Positions 27,001 through 35,182 are shown, counted from the first letter of the stretch. The stretch is DNA of 46,774 bases from Bacteroidales bacterium (GCA_027858835.1 JAQIBY010000168.1:1-46774), one strand, 5' to 3'. A program made the numbers and translations. The notes: generated from the sequence alone by a model not told the origin.

Positions 27001-28568
27001 GCATCAAGGTATTTATACATTTCAGGCTTAATTACCACCACTTCAGTGCCTGTATCATACTGCAAAAACCCCATGTAAGCTAATCTGAGTAAAAATTTCT
27101 TCACCTGAAATGGTGAATATCCGATATACTGTGCAAAATCCATTACGGTAAATTCAGGCGAACCATACCAGCCGACAAAATCCTCCAATCGTCTGAACGG
27201 GTGAATTTCATCCTGCACTTGAATTTGTCGGTATCTGTCTTCAGAGAAATAATCTGCCGATTCAAAAAATGCTTCATTCACTCCGGACATTGATTTCAGC
27301 ATTCCAAAATGAATTTTATATTTTTCAATATTCCATTGCAACCAGGTAAAATCCATATGCATTGCATGGTAAGAATTTGTGAAATATACTTTTGACATTC
27401 CTTCACCTGTTCGCTGTAAATCCAATGTCTTATCCACAAAAGTGTAACGCAGAATTAGATTCGGATGATAAATTGAATCGGCACTAAGATGAATTGTTAT
27501 CTCGGTATCGTTTGAAAAAATTTGTTTGGGATCGATTACGAAAGCCTCACTGCGAGCAACGAGTTTTACGCTGTCATTCTTTGCAATTGTAATTTTCGCC
27601 TTTTCATCGCGCTGTCCGGCACCAATAAACCGTTGTCCACGCATAGAAAAACCTCCTTCATAATCTATTCCCTCAAGCACTCCGGACAATTCGAATTTTT
27701 TTGTATAAGTTTCAAATCGAGGATAAGATGATTTTTTCGGATTATCAAGATTACTAACTTTATCTTCTAATTTTCCGAGTAAAGGCGTATCAAAATAATT
27801 CAAATTAACAAAGCGGGCTGAATCAGCTTCAAACTCAGCTTTTGACAAATCTATGTTATATTTATTCAGTTCTGCATACACAGAATCTGGTGACAATGCA
27901 ACACGTTCCCAGGTTAATTTACCAAACTGTCCTTTCCATTCTTCTTCAACTGGATAAACGGTTCCTGATGTGCCAAAAATCCGCAATTCATCATCACTAT
28001 AACTAGCGACTAAATCAGTATTTGAAAAGGAAACATAAGGTCGTCCTTTTGCATAACCAAGGTCAGATGGTAATTGAGTAACTTTCCACTCCACTCGGGG
28101 AGATGACATGATGATAGAATCTTTAAGCAACAGATTAGCAATCATCTGATAATCTGTAATTGTATTTTTATTTGGTCGTCTTTTGTCCGTCAACAAATCA
28201 ATTAGCCCTTGTTGCCAATTTTCATAGCGTTCAATATCCATTTCTCGACGATGAAACCAGATAATATTTTCAGCCATCAGATAATAATGAGGATAAGATA
28301 CTCCACCTTTAGATGCCAGCATGTTTGCATTTTCAATGAATGCATCTTTGGTTTCAACGCTGAGTGTATCTGATTGCCAAAACATTTCAAAATCATCAGA
28401 TAATGCTTTCCCGTCGCGCTCAATAAGTTTTACATCACGAAAACTACGGGAAAATTGCCGCAAAAATACTTCATGCTCGGTAGAAAATTCCTTTTGGGCA
28501 GAAAGTTTTCCGGAGGACAAAGTAATAACAAGGCATATCGCAATAAAAATAAAATTTTTTGGCATCAT
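24057..28568 (-). CDS. large exported beta-rich protein of unknown function
   Basis: I do not recognise this 1503-residue protein. A signal peptide (about 1-25, MPKNFIFIAICLVITLSSG then KLSAQ) is followed by an alpha-helical segment (about 30-190), then an extended beta-rich body to the end. Repeated strands of the type GL-x-G-x-G are visible (EGLRGAGRIDYLNATAFADS near 775; TGLEGEGVMDIERSKLYSNK near 867). A winged-helix-like stretch lies around residue 475-510 (FTVMDFAQYIGYSPFQVKKF). There is no T9SS domain and no lipobox. LPS-transport (LptA/LptD-like) or AsmA/TamB-like folds are possible but not supported by any motif I can name. It sits in a housekeeping operon between prmA (14 bases) and a GWxTD lipoprotein that overlaps its end. 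Envelope function is inference. Confidence 0.85.
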   Translation of the reverse strand: MMPKNFIFIAICLVITLSSGKLSAQKEFSTEHEVFLRQFSRSFRDVKLIERDGKALSDDFEMFWQSDTLSVETKDAFIENANMLASKGGVSYPHYYLMAENIIWFHRREMDIERYENWQQGLIDLLTDKRRPNKNTITDYQMIANLLLKDSIIMSSPRVEWKVTQLPSDLGYAKGRPYVSFSNTDLVASYSDDELRIFGTSGTVYPVEEEWKGQFGKLTWERVALSPDSVYAELNKYNIDLSKAEFEADSARFVNLNYFDTPLLGKLEDKVSNLDNPKKSSYPRFETYTKKFELSGVLEGIDYEGGFSMRGQRFIGAGQRDEKAKITIAKNDSVKLVARSEAFVIDPKQIFSNDTEITIHLSADSIYHPNLILRYTFVDKTLDLQRTGEGMSKVYFTNSYHAMHMDFTWLQWNIEKYKIHFGMLKSMSGVNEAFFESADYFSEDRYRQIQVQDEIHPFRRLEDFVGWYGSPEFTVMDFAQYIGYSPFQVKKFLLRLAYMGFLQYDTGTEVVVIKPEMYKYLDAMRRVVDYDVIQFNSSTKGTTPNASLSLLNYDLEILGVPTVHLSDSQNVEIYPIDRKLVMKKNRDFVFTGTVKASQFFFYGHDFRFRYDDFMVEMEQCDSMKMIVETGQLMPDGGKILKIVQATIEDIKGDYYIDEPSNKSGRHDMPQYPRFVSKKESYVYYDAPEIFNGVYNRHRFFFKINPYEIDSLQGYARRNLEFDGTFYSADIFPDLQEVLVVRPDYSMGFHRVTDEDGLPVYQGKGQYTRHIDLSNEGLRGAGRIDYLNATAFADSVLFFPDSCFAHANSMDMIAQASPVEYPQVKGEDNEIVWYPYRDQFNTKTISKQFEMFDKQSTMSGMLTLTPTGLEGEGVMDIERSKLYSNKFTYKQEYIDSDTASFKLLTENQLDIDFSTVNVNAHIDFPERKGHFRTNGEGSYVTFPKNQYIGFMKELVWHMDDEFVDIKSDAETAEKLKNDQDMSDEEWEDLFLEGPKFISVHPDQDSLNFVAPSAKYDLKNYVITAEGVKFLRVADATIYTGDGEVVVEKKAVMRPLQDAEIIANTTSRYHKIKESTINIYGRKSYTAYGDYDYKDKAGRIQTIHFNRVGVDDTGQTFAEGAISEADQFSLSPNFNFQGDVELLASQKNLTFDGGAAMKHDCSQLDIRWLKFRALIDPEEVAIPVDSTPMGINGGELAAGLMIYRDSAYAAMYSPKERRTDKTLFTADGFLIFDEQDMSYKVSNRDKLQESSLPGNLLRLGRVDCVMNGQGRFTFSEEFGRFKPNPIGDFKHNLADDTTRMDLVMLMDFHFNKKALRIFAEDINKAPGLTGTDLGSDVYEYAILEYLGQEDAEKWFTEMSMGNMDKAPKQMEDLFILTDVNMTFYKENSSYIHEGPVGVSAMGGVPVNRNVFSFISVEKNRRGDSFNMYFELDSETWYYFRFTAGNMAAISSNTTFNEEVYESKPGDRLIDADGDLPSYRYSLGSKTYLRRFLKEMNDMFGYDEED

Positions 28569-28582
28569 ATAATAAGCTATTT

Positions 28583-29416
28583 TTAAATTGCTGATTTTAC
28601 AAATTTAACCGCAATCCATTCGTTTTCCTGATTGATTGTTTCAAATTTTAGACCAGACTTCTCGTATGCAGTTTGGATTTCCGGCAAGTCATTTTCCAAC
28701 AAACCTGACAAGATAAGTATTCCGCTTGGTTTTAATCCGTCAATCAGAATATTTTTTCGATCGAGCAGCGCATTTTTATTCACATTGGCCAAAATGACAT
28801 CATACAAAGCATCAGTTTTCAAATCATCACCATTGCTTTGTTTCACCTGAATTGTTTTACACTGATTGATTTGAATATTTTCGTTAGCATTATTAATCGC
28901 CCATTCATCCATATCGACCGCTAATATAGACTTTGCTCCCATTTGCTCAGCAAGGATTGCCAGCACAGCAGTACCTGCGCCAAAATCCAATACGGTTTTT
29001 GCGTTAAAATCCAGATTCAACATATGCCGAATCACCAATCGTGTGGTTTGATGATGTCCGGTGCCAAAAGCCATTTTGGGGTGAATCTTAATCACATGAG
29101 GATAGAGTTTTTCAGGCTTATGAAAATCGGCATGAATTAGCACTTTGTCATCAACTTCAACAAATTTAAAATTTTCTTCCCACTTTTTATTCCAATTTTG
29201 CTCTGGGATTTCTTCCATTTCAAAAGAAATGATCATTTGTGTAAGGAATTCTGCCACATCATCGAGCTGCAGTTCTTCGGTTTTCCCATATGCAAAGAGT
29301 GAATCATTTTGTTCTTCAAAACTTTCTACTCCCATATCAGCTAATTTTGCAATAAGAATATCCGGCAAGAAATCAGGCAAACTAGAGGTTTTAATTTGGA
29401 TTTTAGTGTAGGTCAT
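28583..29416 (-). CDS. prmA: ribosomal protein L11 methyltransferase
   Basis: PrmA methylates lysines and the N-terminus of ribosomal protein L11 using S-adenosylmethionine. The 277-residue protein has an N-terminal recognition domain (about 1-95) and a Rossmann methyltransferase domain with PKMAFGTGHHQTTRL near residue 113, VLDFGAGTAVLAILAEQMGA (SAM-binding motif I) near 143, and ILANVNKNALLDRKNIL, the substrate-binding NxN/D motif, near 208. Length is close to the usual 290. Downstream neighbour is the large exported protein (14 bases), upstream is tpiA (15 bases). Confidence 0.94.
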   Translation of the reverse strand: MTYTKIQIKTSSLPDFLPDILIAKLADMGVESFEEQNDSLFAYGKTEELQLDDVAEFLTQMIISFEMEEIPEQNWNKKWEENFKFVEVDDKVLIHADFHKPEKLYPHVIKIHPKMAFGTGHHQTTRLVIRHMLNLDFNAKTVLDFGAGTAVLAILAEQMGAKSILAVDMDEWAINNANENIQINQCKTIQVKQSNGDDLKTDALYDVILANVNKNALLDRKNILIDGLKPSGILILSGLLENDLPEIQTAYEKSGLKFETINQENEWIAVKFVKSAI

Positions 29417-29431
29417 AATTTAGTTTAGGTT

Positions 29432-30199
29432 TTAAAAGGCTTTTAGAATATCAATAAAAGATTCCACTTTAAGTGATGCACCGCCAACCAGTCCTCCGTT
29501 TATATCCGGTTGTTTGAGCAAATCTTCAGCATTATCGGGCTTCATACTTCCTCCATACAAAATTGGGATCTCCTGCGCATTCAGGTTCTCATATTTCTCT
29601 GCCACCAACTTACGAATAAAGGCATGCATTTGTTGCGCTTGTTCAGGGCTTGCCGTTTCGCCGGTTCCTATTGCCCAAACAGGCTCATAAGCGATAATAG
29701 AACGTTTTAAATCTTCAGGTGCGATGTGCAAAAATGACGTTTCAAGTTGTTCCCGAATTACCTCATTTTGCTTTCCGGCTTTCCGTTCGTCAAGGGTTTC
29801 TCCGCAACAAAAAATAGGACGCACTGCATGTTTTAAACACAAATCGACTTTGGCTTTCAGAGCTTCATTTTTTTCATTGAAAACATGGCGTCGCTCACTA
29901 TGTCCAATAATGCAATAATGTGCACCAACAGATTTAATCATCGCTGCAGACACTTCGCCGGTATATGCTCCTTTTTCAAAAGCGGCACAGTTTTGCGCTG
30001 CAACAGAAACCCGTCGATAATCCATGAGTCCAGTAATTTCTGCAAGATGAGTAAAAGGGACAGCAAGAATAATTCTCACATGCGGATCGGCAGTACAACC
30101 ATTTACCCATTTATCAATTGTTGACGCTAATTTCATACCTTCCTGAAGGTCGGTATTCATTTTCCAGTTTCCTGCTAATATTTTCGGTTTTAGTTCCAT
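29432..30199 (-). CDS. tpiA: triose-phosphate isomerase
   Basis: TpiA interconverts dihydroxyacetone phosphate and glyceraldehyde 3-phosphate in glycolysis and gluconeogenesis. The 255 residues form the usual TIM barrel with the active-site Lys13 in NWKMN, His100 in IIGHSERRHVFNE, Glu172 in AYEPVWAIGTGETASPEQAQ (loop 6 follows), and the phosphate-binding GGLVGGASLK near the C-terminus. Length is normal. The start overlaps the end of the upstream BT_3928-like gene by 10 bases, so the pair is translationally coupled; Bacteroidota often carry this pair side by side. Confidence 0.96.
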   Translation of the reverse strand: MELKPKILAGNWKMNTDLQEGMKLASTIDKWVNGCTADPHVRIILAVPFTHLAEITGLMDYRRVSVAAQNCAAFEKGAYTGEVSAAMIKSVGAHYCIIGHSERRHVFNEKNEALKAKVDLCLKHAVRPIFCCGETLDERKAGKQNEVIREQLETSFLHIAPEDLKRSIIAYEPVWAIGTGETASPEQAQQMHAFIRKLVAEKYENLNAQEIPILYGGSMKPDNAEDLLKQPDINGGLVGGASLKVESFIDILKAF

Positions 30200-31776
30200 G
30201 TGTCTCTATCTACTATTATGCGTTTTCTTAACAAATACTGTATTAATAAAAATAATGCGGTAAATCCAAATAACAATGCTAAAATCATAGTAAGCACATA
30301 ATACCTATTACCTCTTTCAACCTGTTTTTCAATGGATTGTGCCACAAGCTGCCCATCAAGAGATTCTAGTGTTGGGATATCATTCACATGCCATTTATCC
30401 AATACGGTACCTTGTTTAATTAACAATAATCCGGGATTTGAACGCACCATGGTTTTTAAGGTAATGGGATCCGTATTGAAGAAATCGTAATTCGCATCCG
30501 TTTTTTCAATGTAATCATGAATATCCGACTCAGTGGATGCAGTAAGACAGTAGAAATTTATGTCATTTGCTAAGGCATAATCATAAAGGGCATTAATCCT
30601 ACTATTATTTTTCTTTGATGTCTTTGTCAAATCATGCGCTACAAGGAAAAATGAATATCCTTCGTCAGAAAGTACGATGTCGGTAATGTCCTCTGAATAA
30701 TCCTCAAATGCAGGCTCTGCAATATTTGGATTCTCGTTATAATAGGTTGCATCAATAAACATCCAGCTTTCGTCAGGAAGATCAAACAAAGTAAATTCTG
30801 CGGTTTCTCCGTCTTTTTCAAAAATCAATCCGACATTTTCCGCAAGAATATGCTTGTCGCTGTGCAATTCAACAAATGTCCAATTTTCATTTGGCAATTC
30901 ATCAATAAAAAACTCCTGAGTTTCACCCGCAATTTCAAAGACAAATTTAACTTCATACAAACTTGCGGGGTCAATTACCTCATGGATTACATCAGTTTCT
31001 CTGTTAACCGGAACCGTGGTAATACTAAAATCGTGAATTGGCGGCACATAACCTTCTTCTATCAGCTTGTTTTTTGTCTCTTTCCATTCCCAAGTATCTT
31101 CATCAGGGATTTCTTCCACATCAAATTCACGCGTTTCACCGGTTTCAGTATTTTCATAGATTAAGGTAGTCTCATAATCAGGGACATTGTCTATCTCTGA
31201 CTCTGGAATGTTCATTCCTTCACGGATATTTTCACCAATGCGATATGGTCTAAAATCGAGTACCGGTAAATGTTTAATTGAATACACGCCAATCCAAACA
31301 GAAACTCCAGCAACAACAATTAAACTAAGCCACTGCACAGATGATGGCAAGGTTGGCTTGAATTTTCTTCGTTGTAAAAACACGATAATCGTCATAAACA
31401 TAATGACCACATTTTTCCAGAAAGTAGCCCAGTTAGAAATCACAAGTGCATCTCCAAAGCAACCGCAATCATGCACGGGATTGGCAATTGCGACCCATAA
31501 TGTCAGCGGTAAAAACACAGCCATAAACATTAATGTTCCCCATGCGCCGAGTTTCGGTTTCAGATTAAAAAGCAAGGAAATACCGATCATCAATTCGGCT
31601 AAAGACATAAGCAAACCGAAAGTTAAGGCCATCGGCTGCAAGAAATCGAGCCCCATCGCCAGAAAATAATCCACAAACTTGTATTGTACCCCAAGCGGAT
31701 CAACGACTTTCACAAATCCAGAGAATACAAATACAATCCCTATAACAATCCGAAAAAAATTACTTATCCACTTCAT
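30190..31776 (-). CDS. BT_3928-like DoxX/MauE-family membrane protein with tripled soluble repeat
   Basis: An inner-membrane protein of unknown function, probably redox-linked. From the ATG at 31776 it has 528 residues. Four hydrophobic helices lie in the first 140 residues (FRIVIGIVFVFSGFVKVVDP is the DoxX/MauE start) and a fifth near 150-165. A Cys-Gly-Cys motif (HDCGCFGDAL, Cys104 and Cys106) sits where MauE-type proteins carry it. The soluble part has three copies of a short beta repeat, at about 205-233, 277-304 and 316-343, each built around [IV][YF]E...GET-x-EF...[IL]P[DN]E-x-W. A thioredoxin-like region follows (SFFLVAHDLTKTS; NPGLLLIKQGTVLDKWH), and a final helix near 490-515. Close homologues, as I recall them, carry one repeat copy. 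tpiA follows with a 10-base overlap; an ATG 7 codons earlier is less likely. Confidence 0.85.
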   Translation of the reverse strand: MKWISNFFRIVIGIVFVFSGFVKVVDPLGVQYKFVDYFLAMGLDFLQPMALTFGLLMSLAELMIGISLLFNLKPKLGAWGTLMFMAVFLPLTLWVAIANPVHDCGCFGDALVISNWATFWKNVVIMFMTIIVFLQRRKFKPTLPSSVQWLSLIVVAGVSVWIGVYSIKHLPVLDFRPYRIGENIREGMNIPESEIDNVPDYETTLIYENTETGETREFDVEEIPDEDTWEWKETKNKLIEEGYVPPIHDFSITTVPVNRETDVIHEVIDPASLYEVKFVFEIAGETQEFFIDELPNENWTFVELHSDKHILAENVGLIFEKDGETAEFTLFDLPDESWMFIDATYYNENPNIAEPAFEDYSEDITDIVLSDEGYSFFLVAHDLTKTSKKNNSRINALYDYALANDINFYCLTASTESDIHDYIEKTDANYDFFNTDPITLKTMVRSNPGLLLIKQGTVLDKWHVNDIPTLESLDGQLVAQSIEKQVERGNRYYVLTMILALLFGFTALFLLIQYLLRKRIIVDRDTWN

Positions 31777-31840
31777 AACTATCCTATTTTGCTTCAAATT
31801 TATAAATTGCTTAGTAATAACTTCATGATATATCTCAATA

Positions 31841-32530
31841 TTATCCGAGAATCTGATTTTTTATTAAAATTGCTTTAATTCTTGAAAAAATTTCATCTGC
31901 AGAAGCCATTTCCCCCTTTTCATTTGCGCAATTAACTGCAGTAATATCGTCATGCCTTTTCATGGCAAGTTCATACACTGCACGCACTTTTTTCTGAAAA
32001 CGGATATCGGATTCATGAATATCTCCTTTTCCCTGTAAATATGATCTGTCGTCGCCTTGTCGCTGATTTGAGAGCCTGGCTTCCACAAAATCCAGGGGCA
32101 CTTTAAGGAAAAGATTAATATCAGGTTTCGGAATGTTGAAGTATTTATATTCAGTATTCAATATCCACTCCATTAACTCGAACTGCTCTGATTCTGTCTT
32201 AAGTTTTGCACATTGATACGCAATATTTGAATACACATATCGGTCAACCAAAACCAGCTTGTTTTCCGACTTCCATGATGCTATGGTTTTTGCGGCATCG
32301 TGTCTGTCTCCTGCAAATAGCAAAGCAACTAAGTAAGGATGCACTTCATCAATTTTACCAAGATCGCCTCTCAAGAATCTTGCGATTAAATCTCCATAAA
32401 CAGGTGAAACCGTACGCGGAAAATGTAAATATTCATAAGCAATATTTTCTGTTTCCAGATATTGTCTTAGCATTTTCACCTGAGTTGACTTGCCTGAGCC
32501 GTCAAGCCCTTCGATAACCAAGAATTTCAT
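31841..32530 (-). CDS. tmk: thymidylate kinase
   Basis: Tmk phosphorylates dTMP to dTDP with ATP, an essential step of DNA precursor synthesis. The 229-residue sequence begins with the P-loop IEGLDGSGKSTQ (Lys14), has HFPRTVSPVYGDLI for dTMP binding, LVDRYVYSNIAYQ (the DRY motif) near residue 95, and a LID segment around residues 135-165 with Arg-rich character. It is the first gene of the long minus-strand run to rlmB and is divergent from folP; the promoter is described at 32538-32568. Confidence 0.93.
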   Translation of the reverse strand: MKFLVIEGLDGSGKSTQVKMLRQYLETENIAYEYLHFPRTVSPVYGDLIARFLRGDLGKIDEVHPYLVALLFAGDRHDAAKTIASWKSENKLVLVDRYVYSNIAYQCAKLKTESEQFELMEWILNTEYKYFNIPKPDINLFLKVPLDFVEARLSNQRQGDDRSYLQGKGDIHESDIRFQKKVRAVYELAMKRHDDITAVNCANEKGEMASADEIFSRIKAILIKNQILG

Positions 32531-32537
32531 ATGATGT

Positions 32538-32568
32538 CAGAATTATATTAATTTTGCTACTCAACAAA
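32538..32568 (-). promoter_or_regulatory. promoter of tmk (TTTG-N19-TAATTCTG)
   Basis: On the minus strand TTTG (32568-32565) is followed after 19 bases by TAATTCTG (32545-32538), one base from TAnnTTTG and close to the tmk ATG at 32530. It overlaps the folP promoter box on the other strand, so the two genes likely share a divergent promoter region of about 50 bases. Confidence 0.55.
32549..32556 (+). promoter_or_regulatory. -7 promoter box (TAATTTTG) of folP
   Basis: TAATTTTG matches TAnnTTTG and lies 26 bases before the folP ATG at 32583. No TTTG was found at the expected -33 position on this strand. Confidence 0.5.
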
Positions 32569-32582
32569 GATGATGAAAAAAA

Positions 32583-33443
32583 ATGTTTAGACAAAAACAT
32601 AGTATCAACATTAACGGACAAGTTTTCACACTTGACAAAGCCCTTGTCATGGGGATATTAAACCTTACGCCCGACTCGTTTTTTGATGGTGGGAAATACT
32701 TCACTGAAACGGAAATCAAAACGCGTATTCAGCAAATGATTGCCGAAGGTGTTGATATTATTGACATTGGGGGCATGTCATCACGTCCAGGATCAGATGA
32801 AATTTCGATAGAAACAGAATGGGAGCGCTTAGAAAAAGGATTACACTGCATTCGTGAAATTGATGCAAACATTCCTATCAGCGTTGATACATATCGCAGC
32901 AAAATTGCTCGAAAATCCGTTGAAAACTTTAATGCTGGAATGATTAATGACATTTCGGGCGGAACCTTTGATCCTGAAATGCCAAATTTAGTTGCAGAAC
33001 TTAATTGTCCCTACGTTTTAATGCACATGCCGCAGAAACCAAAAACCATGCAACGAGACCCTTTAGACAAAAACGCATTGAAAGCAGTCATGGATTTTTT
33101 TTATCGAAGATTATATGAATTTCAACAGGCGGGAGCTCATGACATTATAATAGATCCTGGTTTCGGCTTTGGGAAAACCGTAGAAGCAAATTACATGCTA
33201 CTCAATTATCTTGAACGATTTCACATTTTTGACCGACCGCTTTTGTGTGGATTTTCCAGAAAAAGCATGATATACAAACAACTTAACACAACACCGGCAG
33301 AAAGTTTAAATGGCACAACTGTTTTAAATTCCATTGCCCTATCCAAAGGCTGTCAAATATTACGCGTTCATGATGTGAAAGCAGCAAAGGAAGCAGTTTT
33401 TTTATCAGAGTTTACTAAATCTCAAGTAAATCAAGACTGGTAA
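32583..33443 (+). CDS. folP: dihydropteroate synthase
   Basis: FolP joins 4-aminobenzoate to 6-hydroxymethyl-dihydropterin pyrophosphate in folate synthesis and is the target of sulfonamides. The 286-residue TIM barrel shows VMGILNLTPDSFFDGGKY near residue 22 (pterin/PABA loop 1), DIGGMSSRPGSDEISI near 60 (loop 2), VDTYRSKIARKSVE, MINDISGG, ILMHMPQKPKTMQ-like stretch near 143, DPGFGFGKT near 195, and GFSRKSMIYK near 228 with the Lys and Arg that bind substrate. The start is the first ATG after the promoter box at 32549. The cdaA gene follows with a 39-base gap; folP-cdaA adjacency is common in Bacteroidota. Confidence 0.95.
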   Translation: MFRQKHSININGQVFTLDKALVMGILNLTPDSFFDGGKYFTETEIKTRIQQMIAEGVDIIDIGGMSSRPGSDEISIETEWERLEKGLHCIREIDANIPISVDTYRSKIARKSVENFNAGMINDISGGTFDPEMPNLVAELNCPYVLMHMPQKPKTMQRDPLDKNALKAVMDFFYRRLYEFQQAGAHDIIIDPGFGFGKTVEANYMLLNYLERFHIFDRPLLCGFSRKSMIYKQLNTTPAESLNGTTVLNSIALSKGCQILRVHDVKAAKEAVFLSEFTKSQVNQDW

Positions 33444-33474
33444 CTTGATTTCTTAACGCTTTTTTTTAACTTCG
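33444..33474 (+). promoter_or_regulatory. possible promoter of cdaA (TTG-N19-TAACTTCG)
   Basis: CTTG (33444-33447) and TAACTTCG (33467-33474, one base from TAnnTTTG) are 19 bases apart and end 8 bases before the cdaA ATG at 33483. The same 8-base spacing and TTCG end occur at the MATE gene. Confidence 0.35.
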
Positions 33475-33482
33475 CACTAATT

Positions 33483-34262
33483 ATGACAACAGGATTTATT
33501 ACAGTACGGTTTTTAGATATCGTGGATATCTTTCTAGTAGCCTTCTTACTATATCAGCTTTATATGCTGATTCGAGGAACTGTCGCAATCCGGATATTCA
33601 TTGGTGTTTTTTCGATTTATTTATTCTGGCTGCTTGTTAAAGCAATGAATATGGCTCTATTAGGCTCAATTCTGGGACAGGTTATTGGTGTTGGAGTTAT
33701 CGCTTTACTGATTGTTTTCCAACAAGAAATACGGCGCTTTTTATTAATGTTAGGGAATCGGAATTTTATCAACCAACACATTCCGTTCTTAAAGCTTTTT
33801 AGACCGTCCACACCGGTCAGCTCAAATGAAATTGAAAAAATTACAAATGCTTCGGAACGACTGGCAAATAATTATGAAGGCGGCTTAATTGTTATCAGCA
33901 GAGGCTCTGAATTAAAAACTTATATTTCCACAGGAGAAGCTATAAATGCAGACATTTCAGAACGCTTAATTGCCAATATTTTTTACAAAAACTCCCCTTT
34001 GCATGATGGGGCGATTATTATTGTAAACGATAAAATTAAAGCGGCAGGATGTGTACTCCCGGTATCAAACAATCCGGATATACCAAAGGATTTAGGGCTC
34101 AGACATCGTGCTGCAATCGGCATGACAGAAAATACAAATACAATTGTTATCATAATATCAGAACAAACCGGAAAAATATCCGTATCTAAAGAGGGGAAAA
34201 TATATAAAATTAACAGCCAGAACAGGCTCAAACTATTTTTGACCAAAGAGGTTGGACAATGA
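33483..34262 (+). CDS. cdaA: diadenylate cyclase (c-di-AMP synthase), CdaA type
   Basis: This membrane enzyme makes cyclic di-AMP from two ATP, a second messenger for osmotic and cell-wall control. The 259-residue sequence has three N-terminal helices (about 10-80: VDIFLVAFLLYQLYMLI; IRIFIGVFSIYLFWLLV; VIGVGVIALLIVF), the conserved FQQEIRRFL, and the DisA_N catalytic domain with LIVISR, SPLHDGAIIIV (DGA at 175-177) and GLRHRAAIGMTE (RHR at 207-209), the two motifs needed for ATP binding and cyclisation. The usual cdaR regulator gene is not next to it. The stop codon overlaps the next start by 4 bases (ATGA), so the downstream epimerase is probably coupled. Confidence 0.95.
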   Translation: MTTGFITVRFLDIVDIFLVAFLLYQLYMLIRGTVAIRIFIGVFSIYLFWLLVKAMNMALLGSILGQVIGVGVIALLIVFQQEIRRFLLMLGNRNFINQHIPFLKLFRPSTPVSSNEIEKITNASERLANNYEGGLIVISRGSELKTYISTGEAINADISERLIANIFYKNSPLHDGAIIIVNDKIKAAGCVLPVSNNPDIPKDLGLRHRAAIGMTENTNTIVIIISEQTGKISVSKEGKIYKINSQNRLKLFLTKEVGQ

Positions 34263-35122
34263 TTATTGCAATTACGGGCTCAACAGGGTTTATTGGGCGG
34301 AGAATTAAAGCACATTTTGTCAAAAAGGGGATGAAGGTCATTAGTGTCCCAAGAGATTTCCTATACGACAAACATGCGATTCTGAAACAACTTCAGGGTG
34401 TTGATATTATTATTCACCTTGCCGGATATCCGATTACTAAACGCTGGACAGCCAAAAACAAACGAAGAATTTACGAGAGTCGTGCCATTACGACTCAAAA
34501 TATTGTTGAAGCCATTAATAAAATGGACAAACCGCCTTCAACATTTATCAGTACTTCAGCTGTTGGAATTTATAACAACATCCATTATCATGATGAAAGC
34601 AGTGAAGACTATGCAAGTAATTTTCTAGGAGACATTTGCCTTGCATGGGAGGCACCAATGCTCCAAATTAACCAAGAACACACCAGAACAATAATTACCA
34701 GACTAGGTGTTATTCTTGGCAGAGATGGCGGTCTTATCAAACAATTACTTCCTATTTTTAAATTTGGATTAGGTGGTAAAATCGGACATGGAGAATATGC
34801 AATGCCATTCATTCATATTCTTGACTTGATTCGATTTTATGATGAAGCCGTAAGTAATGAAGATTATCAAGGAATTTATAATCTGGTTGCACCGCATATC
34901 ATCACAAATGAAGAATTCACACATGCTTTAGCAAATACACTGAATAAAAAAGCACGGTTTACGATTCCTGTTTTTGCTTTAAAATTACTTTTTGGTAAAG
35001 GAATAATGACAGTAATAAACAATCCAATTGTTATTCCTAAACAGTTACTGCAAGCAGGCTACAAGTATGAATATGATCAAATTAACGAAGCATTAGAGCA
35101 AATCATTAATGAGCAAACGTAA
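34259..35122 (+). CDS. TIGR01777-family NAD(P)-dependent epimerase (YfcH-like SDR)
   Basis: A 287-residue extended short-chain dehydrogenase-like protein of unknown substrate. The NAD(P)-binding GSTGFIGRRI (GxxGxxG at 7-13) begins the Rossmann fold, followed by VDIIIHLAGYPITKRWTAKN, STSAVGIYNN near residue 100 (Ser of the catalytic set), the LAWEAPM and IITRLGVILGRDGGL segments typical of the family, IHILDLIRFYDEA near 190, and a C-terminal domain resembling DUF1731 (VFALKLLFGKG). The canonical Tyr-x-x-x-Lys is not obvious, as in many members. It starts inside the cdaA stop (ATGA overlap). The link to c-di-AMP is positional only. Confidence 0.88.
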   Translation: MIIAITGSTGFIGRRIKAHFVKKGMKVISVPRDFLYDKHAILKQLQGVDIIIHLAGYPITKRWTAKNKRRIYESRAITTQNIVEAINKMDKPPSTFISTSAVGIYNNIHYHDESSEDYASNFLGDICLAWEAPMLQINQEHTRTIITRLGVILGRDGGLIKQLLPIFKFGLGGKIGHGEYAMPFIHILDLIRFYDEAVSNEDYQGIYNLVAPHIITNEEFTHALANTLNKKARFTIPVFALKLLFGKGIMTVINNPIVIPKQLLQAGYKYEYDQINEALEQIINEQT

Positions 35123-35174
35123 AATTAAGGCGTATTAGGCAACCAATCATTATAAAAATCAGTCTTATTTTTAG

Positions 35175-35182
35175 TAGATTTG
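35175..35182 (+). promoter_or_regulatory. -7 promoter box (TAGATTTG) of the lipoprotein gene
   Basis: TAGATTTG matches TAnnTTTG and ends 21 bases before the ATG at 35204. Its TTG is in frame with the gene and would give a false longer start at 35180. Confidence 0.5.
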
